From assembly GCA_019116025.1 (NCBI GenBank), contig DXCM01000090.1, positions 1 through 64,000 on the forward strand: a DNA stretch of 64,000 nt, in the 5' to 3' direction. The notes under the pieces were generated by a model that was not told where the DNA came from, did not search any database, and worked only from the letters and a program-made list of their open reading frames with translations. Positions 34,257-43,908 of the stretch are shown here, piece by piece. The stretch's first letter is position 1, and every line of letters starts with the position of its first letter. The translations under genes were made by a program, and so were the position numbers. Origin of the DNA: Candidatus Companilactobacillus pullicola (GTDB lineage: Bacteria; Bacillota; Bacilli; Lactobacillales; Lactobacillaceae).

Positions 34257-34275
34257 TGAAATATATAATATTGAA

Positions 34276-35211
34276 TTAAAATTTAGCGTCCAATGGAGGA
34301 ACAACTTGTTTCTTACGTGATACAACGCCAGGTAAACTAGCCTTGTTATCGGAAACCTTAGTATTAAGTGCTTCTTCAAAGGTCTTAACGGCACTGTCAT
34401 CACCGATGATGATACCAGTTGTATCGCTTGTCAAAATATTTGTGATCAATAGGACAAACAAATTGTAGCCTTTGTCAGCACTTTCGGATTTAATATCCTT
34501 AACGAAATCAGCTTCACGCTTAAGAGTATCGTCAATGTCAACAGTGTTAACTTGAGCAATACGTACGCTGTTACCGTTCATATCGAAGCTCTTAGCATCC
34601 ATATCGATAAGTTCTTGTGTTGTCTTACTGTCAAGATTTGTACCAGCTTTCAACATTTCAAGACCATATGATTCATAGTCGATACCGGCTGTTGCAGCTA
34701 AGCTCTTCAAAGCAGCTCTATCTTCATCAGTTGTTGTAGGTGATTTCAACAATAAAGTATCGGAAATGATTGATGAAGCCATCAAAGCAGCAATCTTAGC
34801 TGGAACTTTAACTTCATTTTCGTTATACATCTTCCAAATGATTGTACTTACACAACCAACTGGTTCTGCACGATAGTATAGAGGCAATTTTGTTTCAAAG
34901 TTAGCAATTCTGTGATGATCAACAACGTGTGTAATTTGAACATCATCGATGTCTGGAACACTTTGTTGTTTTTCATTATGATCAACTAGCATGACCTTTT
35001 TAACTTCGCCATTGATAGCTGAAATAATACGTGGGTACTTAGCATCAAAATGGTTATAAACAAATTTTGTTTCCAAGTTAGGTTCACCTAAAGCAACGGC
35101 CTCAGTATCGAATCCTAGTTGGTTTTGTAAATATGAATAAGCAACAGCAGCTGAAACTGCATCTGTATCAGGATTTCTGTGTCCAAAAACTAATTCTTTT
35201 TCTTTTGGCAT
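34276..35211 (-). CDS. ppaC: Manganese-dependent inorganic pyrophosphatase
   Basis: A 311-residue family II pyrophosphatase (DHH phosphoesterase). Metal motifs: FGHRNPDTDAV (residues 8-18), VDHNE near 75, and VDHHR near 97, with the C-terminal SRKKQ substrate loop near residue 300. Hydrolyses pyrophosphate to pull biosynthesis forward; uses Mn2+, common in lactobacilli. Preceded by the LysR gene at 35235 with 23 bases between, so possibly co-transcribed. Confidence 0.96.
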   Translation of the reverse strand: MPKEKELVFGHRNPDTDAVSAAVAYSYLQNQLGFDTEAVALGEPNLETKFVYNHFDAKYPRIISAINGEVKKVMLVDHNEKQQSVPDIDDVQITHVVDHHRIANFETKLPLYYRAEPVGCVSTIIWKMYNENEVKVPAKIAALMASSIISDTLLLKSPTTTDEDRAALKSLAATAGIDYESYGLEMLKAGTNLDSKTTQELIDMDAKSFDMNGNSVRIAQVNTVDIDDTLKREADFVKDIKSESADKGYNLFVLLITNILTSDTTGIIIGDDSAVKTFEEALNTKVSDNKASLPGVVSRKKQVVPPLDAKF

Positions 35212-35234
35212 GAATGTGCGCCCCTTTTTAATAT

Positions 35235-36194
35235 TTATCTTGAAGATTTAAGACGATCAACATAACTCATCTTATCTAGAAAATTATCCCATTCATTGAG
35301 GAAATCTTCAATTCTAGGAATCTTTTCTTTATCTTCTCGATATACAAATGATAAATCACTTGTGATAGCTGGTTCAAGTGGTGTTTGATAAAGTTTAAAC
35401 ATTGATTGATGTGCTATACAAAAACTCAATGGCAAAACTGTATAAACGTCAGATGATTCCTGTGTAAATTTCAATAATTGATATGGTGATGAGAATCGAG
35501 CAATGACCTTTGGGAAGTCCACTAAAGCATCCCGATATCGTTCACTGATCAGTTCGGAGAAGTAATAAGTCTTTAAGTACGTAGCCCAAGGTTTAGCTGT
35601 TGCGTCCTTAAAACTAACACTCTTTTTCTTATTAATCTTTTCATCATCATGAATCAACATAATATTATCACTCATAATTTTCTTTGAACGATAAATCTTC
35701 CAACTCTTGATACTTTTGTCTGGTAAATACATAATAGCCAGATCAATTTTATTATTCTGAATATTATCCCAGAGTTCTTTACGAGTTAATAAATTCAAAT
35801 CAATGATCACATTAGGATTGATTCGATTATATTCAACGATAAAATCCTCTACCACCACTGATTCAGCCGTCGATAAGAGACCAATACTGATTGTACCAGA
35901 TCTCTCTGAGGATTCTTGCTGAATTTGATCAGTCACGTTATTGATCAAGTCAAACATCTGATGAGTCGACTTCAATAACAAAGTACCAGCGTCAGTCAAA
36001 TAAATCTTCTTACCAATACTATAAAACAGTGGTGCACCAACAACTCTTTCAATCTTTTTTATCTGTTGCGTCAATGCAGGTTGAGTGATACCTAATAATT
36101 GCGCAGTCTTTGTATAACTCATATTTTTAGTTAATTCATCAAAATAATTTAATGCTTTAGACCTAAAAACACGTCTTGATTTCTCATCTAACAA
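35235..36194 (-). CDS. LysR-family transcriptional regulator
   Basis: A 319-residue LysR regulator with helix-turn-helix SYTKTAQLLGITQPALTQQI near residues 26-45 and an effector domain from about 95. A TTG start at 36194 is served by AGGAGG nine bases upstream. The N-terminal extension of ~17 residues before the helix is somewhat longer than usual. It lies directly upstream of ppaC. Effector and targets unknown. Confidence 0.9.
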   Translation of the reverse strand: MLDEKSRRVFRSKALNYFDELTKNMSYTKTAQLLGITQPALTQQIKKIERVVGAPLFYSIGKKIYLTDAGTLLLKSTHQMFDLINNVTDQIQQESSERSGTISIGLLSTAESVVVEDFIVEYNRINPNVIIDLNLLTRKELWDNIQNNKIDLAIMYLPDKSIKSWKIYRSKKIMSDNIMLIHDDEKINKKKSVSFKDATAKPWATYLKTYYFSELISERYRDALVDFPKVIARFSSPYQLLKFTQESSDVYTVLPLSFCIAHQSMFKLYQTPLEPAITSDLSFVYREDKEKIPRIEDFLNEWDNFLDKMSYVDRLKSSR

Positions 36195-36282
36195 TAAGAA
36201 GATCCTCCTAGTTTGTGGAAGTAAAAATTAATGTAATTAATAAGATAATAATACTATATAAACTAAAAATCTGTCATTTATA

Positions 36283-38727
36283 TTATTCTTTTTCTAACAC
36301 TTTTTTCACAAATCTAATTGGATTACCATCGGTCTCTGGATCCATGATAAAGGAACCATTTGAGTAACGGTCAGCATTTTGATGCATTGATGGGTCAATT
36401 TCGATTTCTTTATTTGAATCGGTAATAATCGATAGTTGCATATCATTATTGATATTGGTTACTAAACAAATACGATGTGGTTGACGTTTTAGTTCTCTTA
36501 ATGTCAAGACACCACGACGAGCACGACTTGTTACAGGTATTTCTGATAACTTCATTTGCTTATATGAACCACGTTGTGTCAAGACGGCAATCTTATCATT
36601 ATCATCACTAGCCAAGAAGTACCCAGCTAATTGATCATCATCTTTCAAACTGACAAATTTAACACCCATGGCCTTACCACTGACAACCGGAACTTCTTCA
36701 ATTGGGAAAGCTGAAGCATATGAGTGTTTAGTAAAGACATAAACTAATTGTTTTGAATCATTTGGTACATAATAAACATCCATTACCGAAGAGGCACTGA
36801 CTTTTAACTTACAGTACTTCGAAGCACGTGATTTATATGTTCTTCCTGGCAATAGATCACTAAAGGCAACCTGCTTAATGTAATTCTCATCCGTTCCAAT
36901 CAAGAAGTTACCCGTCTCTTTTAGATCCTTGAAGACAAATGCTTTCAGAATTGATTCATCGGTATCCAAACCGACTTCTTGGGAAAGATGTGAGCCTGTA
37001 TCTTTCCAACGACTATCCTCAATTTCAAAGATTTGACGGTAAATCAGATTTCCTTTATCGGTGAAGATAAAGACATGATCTAAAGTATTGACGTTTTCAT
37101 CAACGATTGGATAGTCCTCATTCTTTAAGCCATTATCAGATGGGTCTGAGGCTTGATAAGAACGCAAACTACTACGTTTAACGTAACCATCATGACTAAC
37201 CAACAAGCGGACATCTTCACTGGCAACCATAACTTTAGTATCAACTTCAATTTCAGCCACTTTAGCCTCAATCTTAGTACGACGTTTGTCAGCGTACGTA
37301 TCACGGACTTGAGTCAATTCTTTTTTGATCAATGTCATCAAAGTCTTATGATTATTGATAATTTCATTTAGACTATCAATTTGTTGATGCAACTCGGCGT
37401 CTTCTTTTTCCAGTTCAGTGACATCGGTATTAGTTAAACGATATAACTGCAAGGAAACGATAGCTTCAGCTTGTTCATCACTAAATTTATAACTCTTAAC
37501 CAAATTATTTTTAGCATCGGACTTGTTCTTACTTGAACGAATAGTCTTAATAACTTTGTCTAAGATTGATAAAGCCTTAATTAAACCTTCAACAATGTGC
37601 AGACGTTTCTTAGCCTTATTTAAATCATATTTACTACGGCGTAAGACGACGTCTTCTTGATGTTTAATATATTCCTTCAGGATTTGAATCAAACCGACTT
37701 GCTGAGGACGCATGTCAGCAATGGCAACCATGTTAAAGTTGTATGAAACTTGTAAATCAGTATTCTTGAATAAATAATTTAGGATACCGTTAGCGTCAAC
37801 ATCCCGTTTTAATTCAACAACGATCGATAGTCCTTGACGGTCACTCTCATCACGTACTTCAGCAATTCCTTCAACTTTTTTAAGAACACGAATTTCATCC
37901 ATCTTCTTAACTAGTTGGGCTTTATTAACTTCGTAAGGAATCTCTGTGATGACGATTTGAGATTTATGACCACGAATTTCTTGAATTGATGTCTTAGAAC
38001 GAATGTAGACACGTCCACGACCATTTGTATAAGCTTCCTTGATCCCTTGCTTACCTTGCAAAATACCGCCGGTAGGGAAATCTGGTCCCTTAACGATCTT
38101 CATGAGTTCGTCCAAAGTAATATCAGGATTATCAATCATTTTAATCGTTGCATCAATGACTTCACCTAAATTGTGAGGTGGAATCTCAGTCGCATAACCT
38201 GCTGAAATACCAGTAGCACCATTAACTAATAGATTAGGGAAACGGGCTGGCAAGACTTTAGGTTCTTTTTCAGTATCATCGAAATTCCATTCTTCATCGA
38301 CGGTATCTTTATTGATATCACGTAACATTTCACTAGAAATTTTACTCAAACGTGCTTCAGTATAACGCATGGCAGCAGGTGGATCACCATCCATTGATCC
38401 ATTATTACCGTGCATTTCAATTAACGGATTACGTAGTTTCCAATCTTGAGACAAACGCACCATCGCCTCATAAATTGAAGAGTCACCATGGGGATGGAAA
38501 TTACCCATAACGTTACCAACGCCCTTAGCTGACTTACGGAAACCTTTATCGTAAGTATTACCATCTAAAAACATTGAGTAGAGGATTCTTCGTTGAACTG
38601 GCTTTAAACCGTCACGAATATCTGGTAACGCTCTTTCTTGAATAATTGATTTTGAATATCTCGCAAATCGATCTCCCATGATTTTTTCGAGCGAGATATC
38701 TTGAATTTTAGGAGAATTTTCAGTCAC
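36283..38727 (-). CDS. parC: DNA topoisomerase IV subunit A
   Basis: An 814-residue ParC. Catalytic Arg121-Tyr122 (AAMRYTE), quinolone-resistance region HPHGDSSIYE with Ser83 and Glu87 in the usual sensitive-type state, and a C-terminal beta-pinwheel with degenerate repeats from about residue 500. Decatenates daughter chromosomes. Start is GTG with AGGTGA upstream; it follows parE by ten bases in one operon. Confidence 0.97.
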   Translation of the reverse strand: MTENSPKIQDISLEKIMGDRFARYSKSIIQERALPDIRDGLKPVQRRILYSMFLDGNTYDKGFRKSAKGVGNVMGNFHPHGDSSIYEAMVRLSQDWKLRNPLIEMHGNNGSMDGDPPAAMRYTEARLSKISSEMLRDINKDTVDEEWNFDDTEKEPKVLPARFPNLLVNGATGISAGYATEIPPHNLGEVIDATIKMIDNPDITLDELMKIVKGPDFPTGGILQGKQGIKEAYTNGRGRVYIRSKTSIQEIRGHKSQIVITEIPYEVNKAQLVKKMDEIRVLKKVEGIAEVRDESDRQGLSIVVELKRDVDANGILNYLFKNTDLQVSYNFNMVAIADMRPQQVGLIQILKEYIKHQEDVVLRRSKYDLNKAKKRLHIVEGLIKALSILDKVIKTIRSSKNKSDAKNNLVKSYKFSDEQAEAIVSLQLYRLTNTDVTELEKEDAELHQQIDSLNEIINNHKTLMTLIKKELTQVRDTYADKRRTKIEAKVAEIEVDTKVMVASEDVRLLVSHDGYVKRSSLRSYQASDPSDNGLKNEDYPIVDENVNTLDHVFIFTDKGNLIYRQIFEIEDSRWKDTGSHLSQEVGLDTDESILKAFVFKDLKETGNFLIGTDENYIKQVAFSDLLPGRTYKSRASKYCKLKVSASSVMDVYYVPNDSKQLVYVFTKHSYASAFPIEEVPVVSGKAMGVKFVSLKDDDQLAGYFLASDDNDKIAVLTQRGSYKQMKLSEIPVTSRARRGVLTLRELKRQPHRICLVTNINNDMQLSIITDSNKEIEIDPSMHQNADRYSNGSFIMDPETDGNPIRFVKKVLEKE

Positions 38728-38737
38728 TATGTATCAC

Positions 38738-40741
38738 CTATTCCTTATTCAATAAATCGTCAACGAGTTTACTATCAATTGGATCAGTATCGTCATCGAC
38801 TTTTTCCAAGATATTGTCGCCTTCTTCGGTACCATTGAAACGAACATTATCTTCGATCCAATCACGTCTAGGCTTAACTTTATCACCCATCAAAGTTGTT
38901 ACACGACGTTCAGCCAAAGCCGCATCGTCGATATTAACTCTGATTAGAATACGATTCTCTGGGTCCATTGTTGTCTTCCAAAGTTGGTCAGCATTCATTT
39001 CACCTAAACCTTTGAATCGTTGCAACTCATAACCTTTACCCATTTTATCAATGGATTTTTGCAACTCATCTGGTGTCCAAGCATATTCAATTTTTGTCTT
39101 GGCACCCTTACCCTTTTGGAGCTTGTAAAGCGGTGACAAAGCAATATAAACATGTCCTGCTTCAACTAATGGACGCATATAGCGATAGAAGAATGTTAAC
39201 AATAGAATTTGAATATGAGAACCATCATCATCGGCATCGGTCATAATGATAATCTTGTCGTAATTACGATCTTCTAACTTGAAATCGGCACCGACACCAG
39301 CACCAATCGTGTAGATCATCGTATTGATCTCTTCATTCTTGTAGATATCTTCTAACTTGGCTTTTTGAGTATTTAAAACTTTACCACGTAATGGCAAGAT
39401 AGCCTGGAACTTACGATCTCGACCTTGTTTAGCAGAACCACCGGCAGAATCACCCTCGACAAGGAATAATTCATTCTTATCAGGATTCTTCGATTGAGCT
39501 GGCGTCAACTTACCAGAAAGTAAGCCATCAGTCTTCTTATTCTTCTTACCACTTCGAGTACTCTCACGAGCTTTACGAGCGGCATCACGAGCTTCACGGG
39601 CTTTCAAAGCCTTCTTGACCAACATTTGAGCCTGCTCACCATTCTCTAGCAAATAAAAACTCATTTGTTCATAAACTAATTGGTCGACAGCTGATCGAGC
39701 TTGTGGTGTACCCAATTTACCCTTAGTCTGTCCTTCGAATTGAAGGATCTCTTCGGGAATTCGAACTGAAATGATGGCTGAGAGTCCCTCACGAACGTCA
39801 CTACCTTCCAGATTTTTACTATTTTCTTTTAACAATCCTACTTTGCGAGCATAATCATTAAAAGCTTTAGTTAAACCTGATTTCATTCCGGCTTCATGAG
39901 TCCCACCATCAGCGGTACGAACATTATTAACGAATGAAATAATGTTCTCTGAATAGCCATCATTGTATTGACCGGAGAATTCAATCTCGATATCTGAATT
40001 AGTACCTTCAACATAGAAGATTCCACCTAAAGCATCCTTGCCTTCGTTCAAATATTTTACGAATGATTGAATACCGTCTTCGTAATGAAAAATATCTTTT
40101 TTCTCTTCTTCACCACGTTTGTCGGTCAAAGTGAACTTAACACCTTTTAGCAAAAAGGCTGACTCTCGTAATCTTTCAGCTAACGTATCATAATTAAATT
40201 TAGTTGTCTGAAAAATAGTAGCATCAGGCTTAAAACTAATTGTTGTTCCACTATCTTCCTTGGTAGAACCAGTCTTCTTCAAAGTTCCAACTGGATGGCC
40301 ACCATTTTCAAATCGTTCTTCATACACTTTATGGTCACGAACAACTCGAACAGTCATCCATTCTGATAAAGCATTCACAACTGAAGAACCAACACCGTGA
40401 AGTCCACCAGAAGTCTTATAACTATTTTCTGAGAACTTACCTCCGGCATGCAATACAGTCAAAATTACTTCAATAGTTGGTTTACCACTAGCATGCATCC
40501 CTGTAGGCATTCCACGTCCATGGTCAACAACAGTAATACTGCTATCCTTATTGATAGTAACGTTGATTTCTTTACCAAATCCTGATAGAGCTTCATCGAC
40601 TGCATTATCGACAATTTCATATACCAAGTGATGTAATCCACGTGAGTCAGTGGAACCAATGTACATACCTGGTCTTTTTCGTACAGCTTCTAATCCTTCA
40701 AGGATTTGAATTGACGAATCATCATAAGATGATTTTGGCAT
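38738..40741 (-). CDS. parE: DNA topoisomerase IV subunit B
   Basis: A 667-residue GHKL ATPase/TOPRIM protein. ATP site: EIVDNAVDEAL (Asn46), DHGRGMPTG, GGLHGVGSSVVNAL; TOPRIM: EGDSAGGSA and DADDDGSHI; C-terminal LQRFKGLGEMN. Length and lack of the GyrB-type insertions fit ParE. AAAGGA precedes the ATG. Divergent from plsY, an arrangement conserved in Firmicutes. Confidence 0.97.
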   Translation of the reverse strand: MPKSSYDDSSIQILEGLEAVRKRPGMYIGSTDSRGLHHLVYEIVDNAVDEALSGFGKEINVTINKDSSITVVDHGRGMPTGMHASGKPTIEVILTVLHAGGKFSENSYKTSGGLHGVGSSVVNALSEWMTVRVVRDHKVYEERFENGGHPVGTLKKTGSTKEDSGTTISFKPDATIFQTTKFNYDTLAERLRESAFLLKGVKFTLTDKRGEEEKKDIFHYEDGIQSFVKYLNEGKDALGGIFYVEGTNSDIEIEFSGQYNDGYSENIISFVNNVRTADGGTHEAGMKSGLTKAFNDYARKVGLLKENSKNLEGSDVREGLSAIISVRIPEEILQFEGQTKGKLGTPQARSAVDQLVYEQMSFYLLENGEQAQMLVKKALKAREARDAARKARESTRSGKKNKKTDGLLSGKLTPAQSKNPDKNELFLVEGDSAGGSAKQGRDRKFQAILPLRGKVLNTQKAKLEDIYKNEEINTMIYTIGAGVGADFKLEDRNYDKIIIMTDADDDGSHIQILLLTFFYRYMRPLVEAGHVYIALSPLYKLQKGKGAKTKIEYAWTPDELQKSIDKMGKGYELQRFKGLGEMNADQLWKTTMDPENRILIRVNIDDAALAERRVTTLMGDKVKPRRDWIEDNVRFNGTEEGDNILEKVDDDTDPIDSKLVDDLLNKE

Positions 40742-40951
40742 TTATATCATTCCTTTTCATTTACTACGTAGTGCAATATTTCAATATTATAACACTATTA
40801 CCTTAACACGAATATATGTTCGTACATAAGAAATCTTTTAATTTCTAGCAAAATAGTGGATAATGTCTAGGTTGGTATTTATAATTCTCTAATAAAAGCA
40901 CCATAGAGTTACAATATACCAAAAAAATAAAGCTAAGAGAGTGATTTTTTG

Positions 40952-41572
40952 ATGAAACTTCTCATTTGTGCAATATTAGCCTATCTAATCGGCTCATTTC
41001 CGACCGCCTATATCGTTGGAAAAGTTTTCTTTCATAAAAATATTTTTGATTACGGTAGTGGAAATGTAGGTACTACTAATGCTTATCGTGTCTTTGGCAA
41101 ATTTGCTGGTACCGTTGTTTTAGTTATCGATATCCTAAAGGGAACCCTGGGTGCATTAATGCCAGTCTTCTTCGGCCTTGACCGTCACTGGATTTTGTTT
41201 ATCGGTATTTTTGCTGTTATCGGCCACTGTTTTTCAATCTTTCTTAAGTTCCGTGGTGGAAAAGCTGTCGCAACCAGTGCTGGTATTCTTCTAGCATATA
41301 ATCCACTACTATTTGCTATCTGCTTTGCTTTTCTCGCTATAATCGTTTATACGACTAGCATGGTCAGCGTTGCTAGTTTGACTACGATCTTATTCTTTAC
41401 AATTGCCACATTGTTCCTACATGATTGGATTTTAACCACTGTCGCTGCTATTATTACTGTCATTATTTACGTACGCCATATTCCTAACATTAAGCGACTT
41501 CTTAAGGGCAAAGAAAATCTTGTACCAGTTGGACTGAGATATAAAAAGCAACAACGCGAAAATCAAAAATAA
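40952..41572 (+). CDS. plsY: Glycerol-3-phosphate acyltransferase PlsY
   Basis: A 206-residue membrane protein of about five helices that acylates glycerol 3-phosphate from acyl-phosphate, the first step of phospholipid synthesis. Family motifs: IGSFPTAYIVGK (near residues 12-23), GSGNVGTTNAYRVFG and FRGGKAVATSAG. ATG at 40952 follows AGAGAGTG; an in-frame TTG one codon earlier is less likely. Divergent from parE. Confidence 0.95.
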   Translation: MKLLICAILAYLIGSFPTAYIVGKVFFHKNIFDYGSGNVGTTNAYRVFGKFAGTVVLVIDILKGTLGALMPVFFGLDRHWILFIGIFAVIGHCFSIFLKFRGGKAVATSAGILLAYNPLLFAICFAFLAIIVYTTSMVSVASLTTILFFTIATLFLHDWILTTVAAIITVIIYVRHIPNIKRLLKGKENLVPVGLRYKKQQRENQK

Positions 41573-41703
41573 TTACTACTTCAAGCGACCATACAAAATG
41601 GCCGCTTTTTTATTCTTTTATTTTCCTTAAATTCAACGTCAAAACCCCTAGTTACTGATAAAATATGTTTAAAGCAGTTTAATCATTTAGGGGGAATATG
41701 GCA

Positions 41704-42411
41704 ATGGATAAAAAATATCCCAGCAGATCTGAGTACCGTCGTTCACATGGTCTTAAAAAGTCCTTTTATCAAAAATGGTGGTTCTGGATCATAATTGTTA
41801 TTTTGATTGTTGGTGGGGGTGCCGGCGGTTATTACCTGTACTCTTCTCAAAGTTCTTCAAATACTTCAAAAGTTGAAAAGAAAACAGCTAGTTCTAAGTC
41901 CAAACCAAAAAAGAAGAAAAAATCAATCACTACTTCAGAGATTACTTTAAAGAATTATAATGGTATCTATATTAGCGATAAAGATGGTCTATCTCTAGAT
42001 ATTTTAACGAAATATTTCGGCAAGTCAGCATCAAGTACTGTCAGCAAAGTAAATGATAAACAAACCAATATGGAAACATGGACTAAAATTGCTAACGGCA
42101 CTAAGAATTCTAAATTAGTCGTGCAATTTTACAATGACCACGCTATTGAAAAAACTATCTCTGATCTTAAAGTAACTAGAAGTTCTAAAATTGCTTTAAC
42201 TGATTACGTCAAAGTTGACAATGATCAATCAACCGATCAGGTCATGCAAATACTTGGCAATCCCAACTACTATTCCGAAACAAACCTTGATGGCACTACC
42301 ACAACCATTTACAAGTACACATCGGGGCTAAATGGCGAAGATGGCGCTAACTGTACGATCAACTTCACTAATGGCAAGGTTAGTGGCAAGAGTCAATCTG
42401 GATTGAAATAA
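41704..42411 (+). CDS. Membrane-anchored protein with BamE-like repeats (DUF3862-like)
   Basis: A 235-residue single-pass protein. A short cytoplasmic start with PSRSEYRRSHGLKK is followed by a helix (about 25-47), a Ser/Lys-rich linker, and an outside domain. That domain holds two segments, 'LDILTKYFGK' and 'TDQVMQILGNP', typical of BamE/SmpA-like repeats found in Firmicute DUF3862 proteins. The start at 41704 gives nine bases from AGGGGG; the ATG two codons before gives only three. Function unknown. The [ST]R-x-x-YR-x-x-H motif also appears at the C-terminus of the next gene. Confidence 0.65.
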   Translation: MDKKYPSRSEYRRSHGLKKSFYQKWWFWIIIVILIVGGGAGGYYLYSSQSSSNTSKVEKKTASSKSKPKKKKKSITTSEITLKNYNGIYISDKDGLSLDILTKYFGKSASSTVSKVNDKQTNMETWTKIANGTKNSKLVVQFYNDHAIEKTISDLKVTRSSKIALTDYVKVDNDQSTDQVMQILGNPNYYSETNLDGTTTTIYKYTSGLNGEDGANCTINFTNGKVSGKSQSGLK

Positions 42412-42497
42412 TACTACAATTCCAAGCATTTTATATCGTCATTACTATGTTTTACAATATCCTTATAAAAAGTGATAAATAGGGGGATGTTCAGATT

Positions 42498-42962
42498 ATG
42501 AAAGTTACAAAATTAGTCGTTGGAATACTGATGATTATTTTATCTCTATTCATATTTTTCGAAAGTATGGCAGCAGGATTTGTCAATACTATTGAAAACA
42601 AAGGAAATACTAGTGGTTCTGCCGGAGTTATAATGGCAATTGGTTTTCTTGCCGCGGGCATTGTTTATATTGCTACTAGAAAATTAACCAGTCTTGGTGG
42701 CGATATAGCCAACGCTATCGTTCTAGGATTATTCGGAATTATAGGTCTGGCTAATTCTGACAAAGTATACCAAGATTTACTAGTTTGGATCATTTTAGGT
42801 TTTATTATTGGATTTGGATTTCTAATCTGGCATATCGTCGCTAAAAAAACTAATCATAAACAACAAAGGAATAATAACAATCCTCAAAATAATAATTATT
42901 ACAATTCCGGAAACAATGACACACCTACCAGAGCTCAATATCGACAAAATCATCGTAAATGA
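42498..42962 (+). CDS. Small membrane protein with polar Asn-rich tail
   Basis: A 154-residue protein with four hydrophobic helices (about 5-25, 42-60, 70-85, 97-115) and a cytoplasmic tail rich in Asn and Gln, ending PTRAQYRQNHRK. That ending repeats the [ST]R-x-x-YR-x-x-H motif of the upstream neighbour. AGGGGGATG-type site upstream. Not recognised beyond being an integral membrane protein. Confidence 0.65.
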   Translation: MKVTKLVVGILMIILSLFIFFESMAAGFVNTIENKGNTSGSAGVIMAIGFLAAGIVYIATRKLTSLGGDIANAIVLGLFGIIGLANSDKVYQDLLVWIILGFIIGFGFLIWHIVAKKTNHKQQRNNNNPQNNNYYNSGNNDTPTRAQYRQNHRK

Positions 42963-42963
42963 C

Positions 42964-43007
42964 AAAAAAGTCTATTATCAGTAAATTATCTGATAATAGA
43001 CTTTTTT
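42964..43007 (+). terminator. Bidirectional terminator
   Basis: A perfect 17-bp A/T-flanked stem (42964-42980 with 42991-43007), loop of ten. Serves both the membrane protein gene and the convergent epimerase operon. Confidence 0.9.
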
Positions 43008-43017
43008 CATCTTTAAA

Positions 43018-43899
43018 CTATTTAACCGAGACACTGAAGTAAGCTTCAAATTGTTCTTTAGGAGCTAAACGGTTGATACCGTATTTAGTCTTAAATTGGC
43101 TGTCGCTGTCGTTTTTATCGGCAATCCCCCACCAGGGTTCGATACACATAAAGTTGCCTTCTGCGGGATATGAGGACCACATACCGAAGAACTTAGCGTT
43201 ACCTGTATCTAAGATTACTTGACGTTCACTCTTATCACTAGAAATCGTTACTTGGGTAGGTTCATTCAAGCGATAAACGATAGCATCATTGACAAAGGCT
43301 TCGTGACTCAATGGAAAATCTTGATTGTCAACTTTTTTCTCATCATTGAGATCGACATTTCCAGTTTCCCCGTTGATTGGAATCAATGTTCTAGTTTCTT
43401 TAGGGTCAACTTTGACAGTAAAATCTTCGTAATTTAGGCCCTTTTCAAAAGGTACTGAGAATCCGGGATGTGCTCCAATTGAGAAGTACATATCCTCTGA
43501 TTCCTCTAAACTGTCAACTAGGTAAGAAATTTGAACTGTTCCTTTAACTAGTTGATAAACGATTCTTAACTTAAAGTGATATGGATATTTCTCCAAACTG
43601 GCTTCACTTGTTGTTAAACTCAAGACCAACTTAGAATCTGATTGAGAGTCGAGTGTAAACTCTTGATCTCTAGCAAATCGATGTTGTGTCATGTGATATT
43701 CCTTATCATCAATGTAATAATGATTATCCTTTAAACGACCCACGATTGGGAACAGCACTGGTGCATGTCTTCCCCAAACATTAGGATTAGCTTGCCAAAT
43801 GAATTCTACCCCTTCGGTATTCTTGACACTGATTATTTCAGCACCTAGAGACTCTACTTTAACGGTTAAAAAATCATTTTTTAATTGATAGACTGTCAT
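43018..43899 (-). CDS. Aldose 1-epimerase-like protein (LacX type)
   Basis: A 293-residue GalM/LacX-fold mutarotase-like protein. The conserved blocks VFWGRHAPVLFPIVGRLKD-type (WGRHAPVLFPIVG near 43-55), SIGAHPGFSVP (His near 143) and the C-terminal FMCIEPWWG are visible, supplying the usual His and Glu positions. It probably interconverts anomers of sugars or sugar phosphates. Last gene of the topA-xerC-hslV-hslU run, nine bases after hslU. Confidence 0.88.
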   Translation of the reverse strand: MTVYQLKNDFLTVKVESLGAEIISVKNTEGVEFIWQANPNVWGRHAPVLFPIVGRLKDNHYYIDDKEYHMTQHRFARDQEFTLDSQSDSKLVLSLTTSEASLEKYPYHFKLRIVYQLVKGTVQISYLVDSLEESEDMYFSIGAHPGFSVPFEKGLNYEDFTVKVDPKETRTLIPINGETGNVDLNDEKKVDNQDFPLSHEAFVNDAIVYRLNEPTQVTISSDKSERQVILDTGNAKFFGMWSSYPAEGNFMCIEPWWGIADKNDSDSQFKTKYGINRLAPKEQFEAYFSVSVK

Positions 43900-43908
43900 A
43901 ATTGCCCC

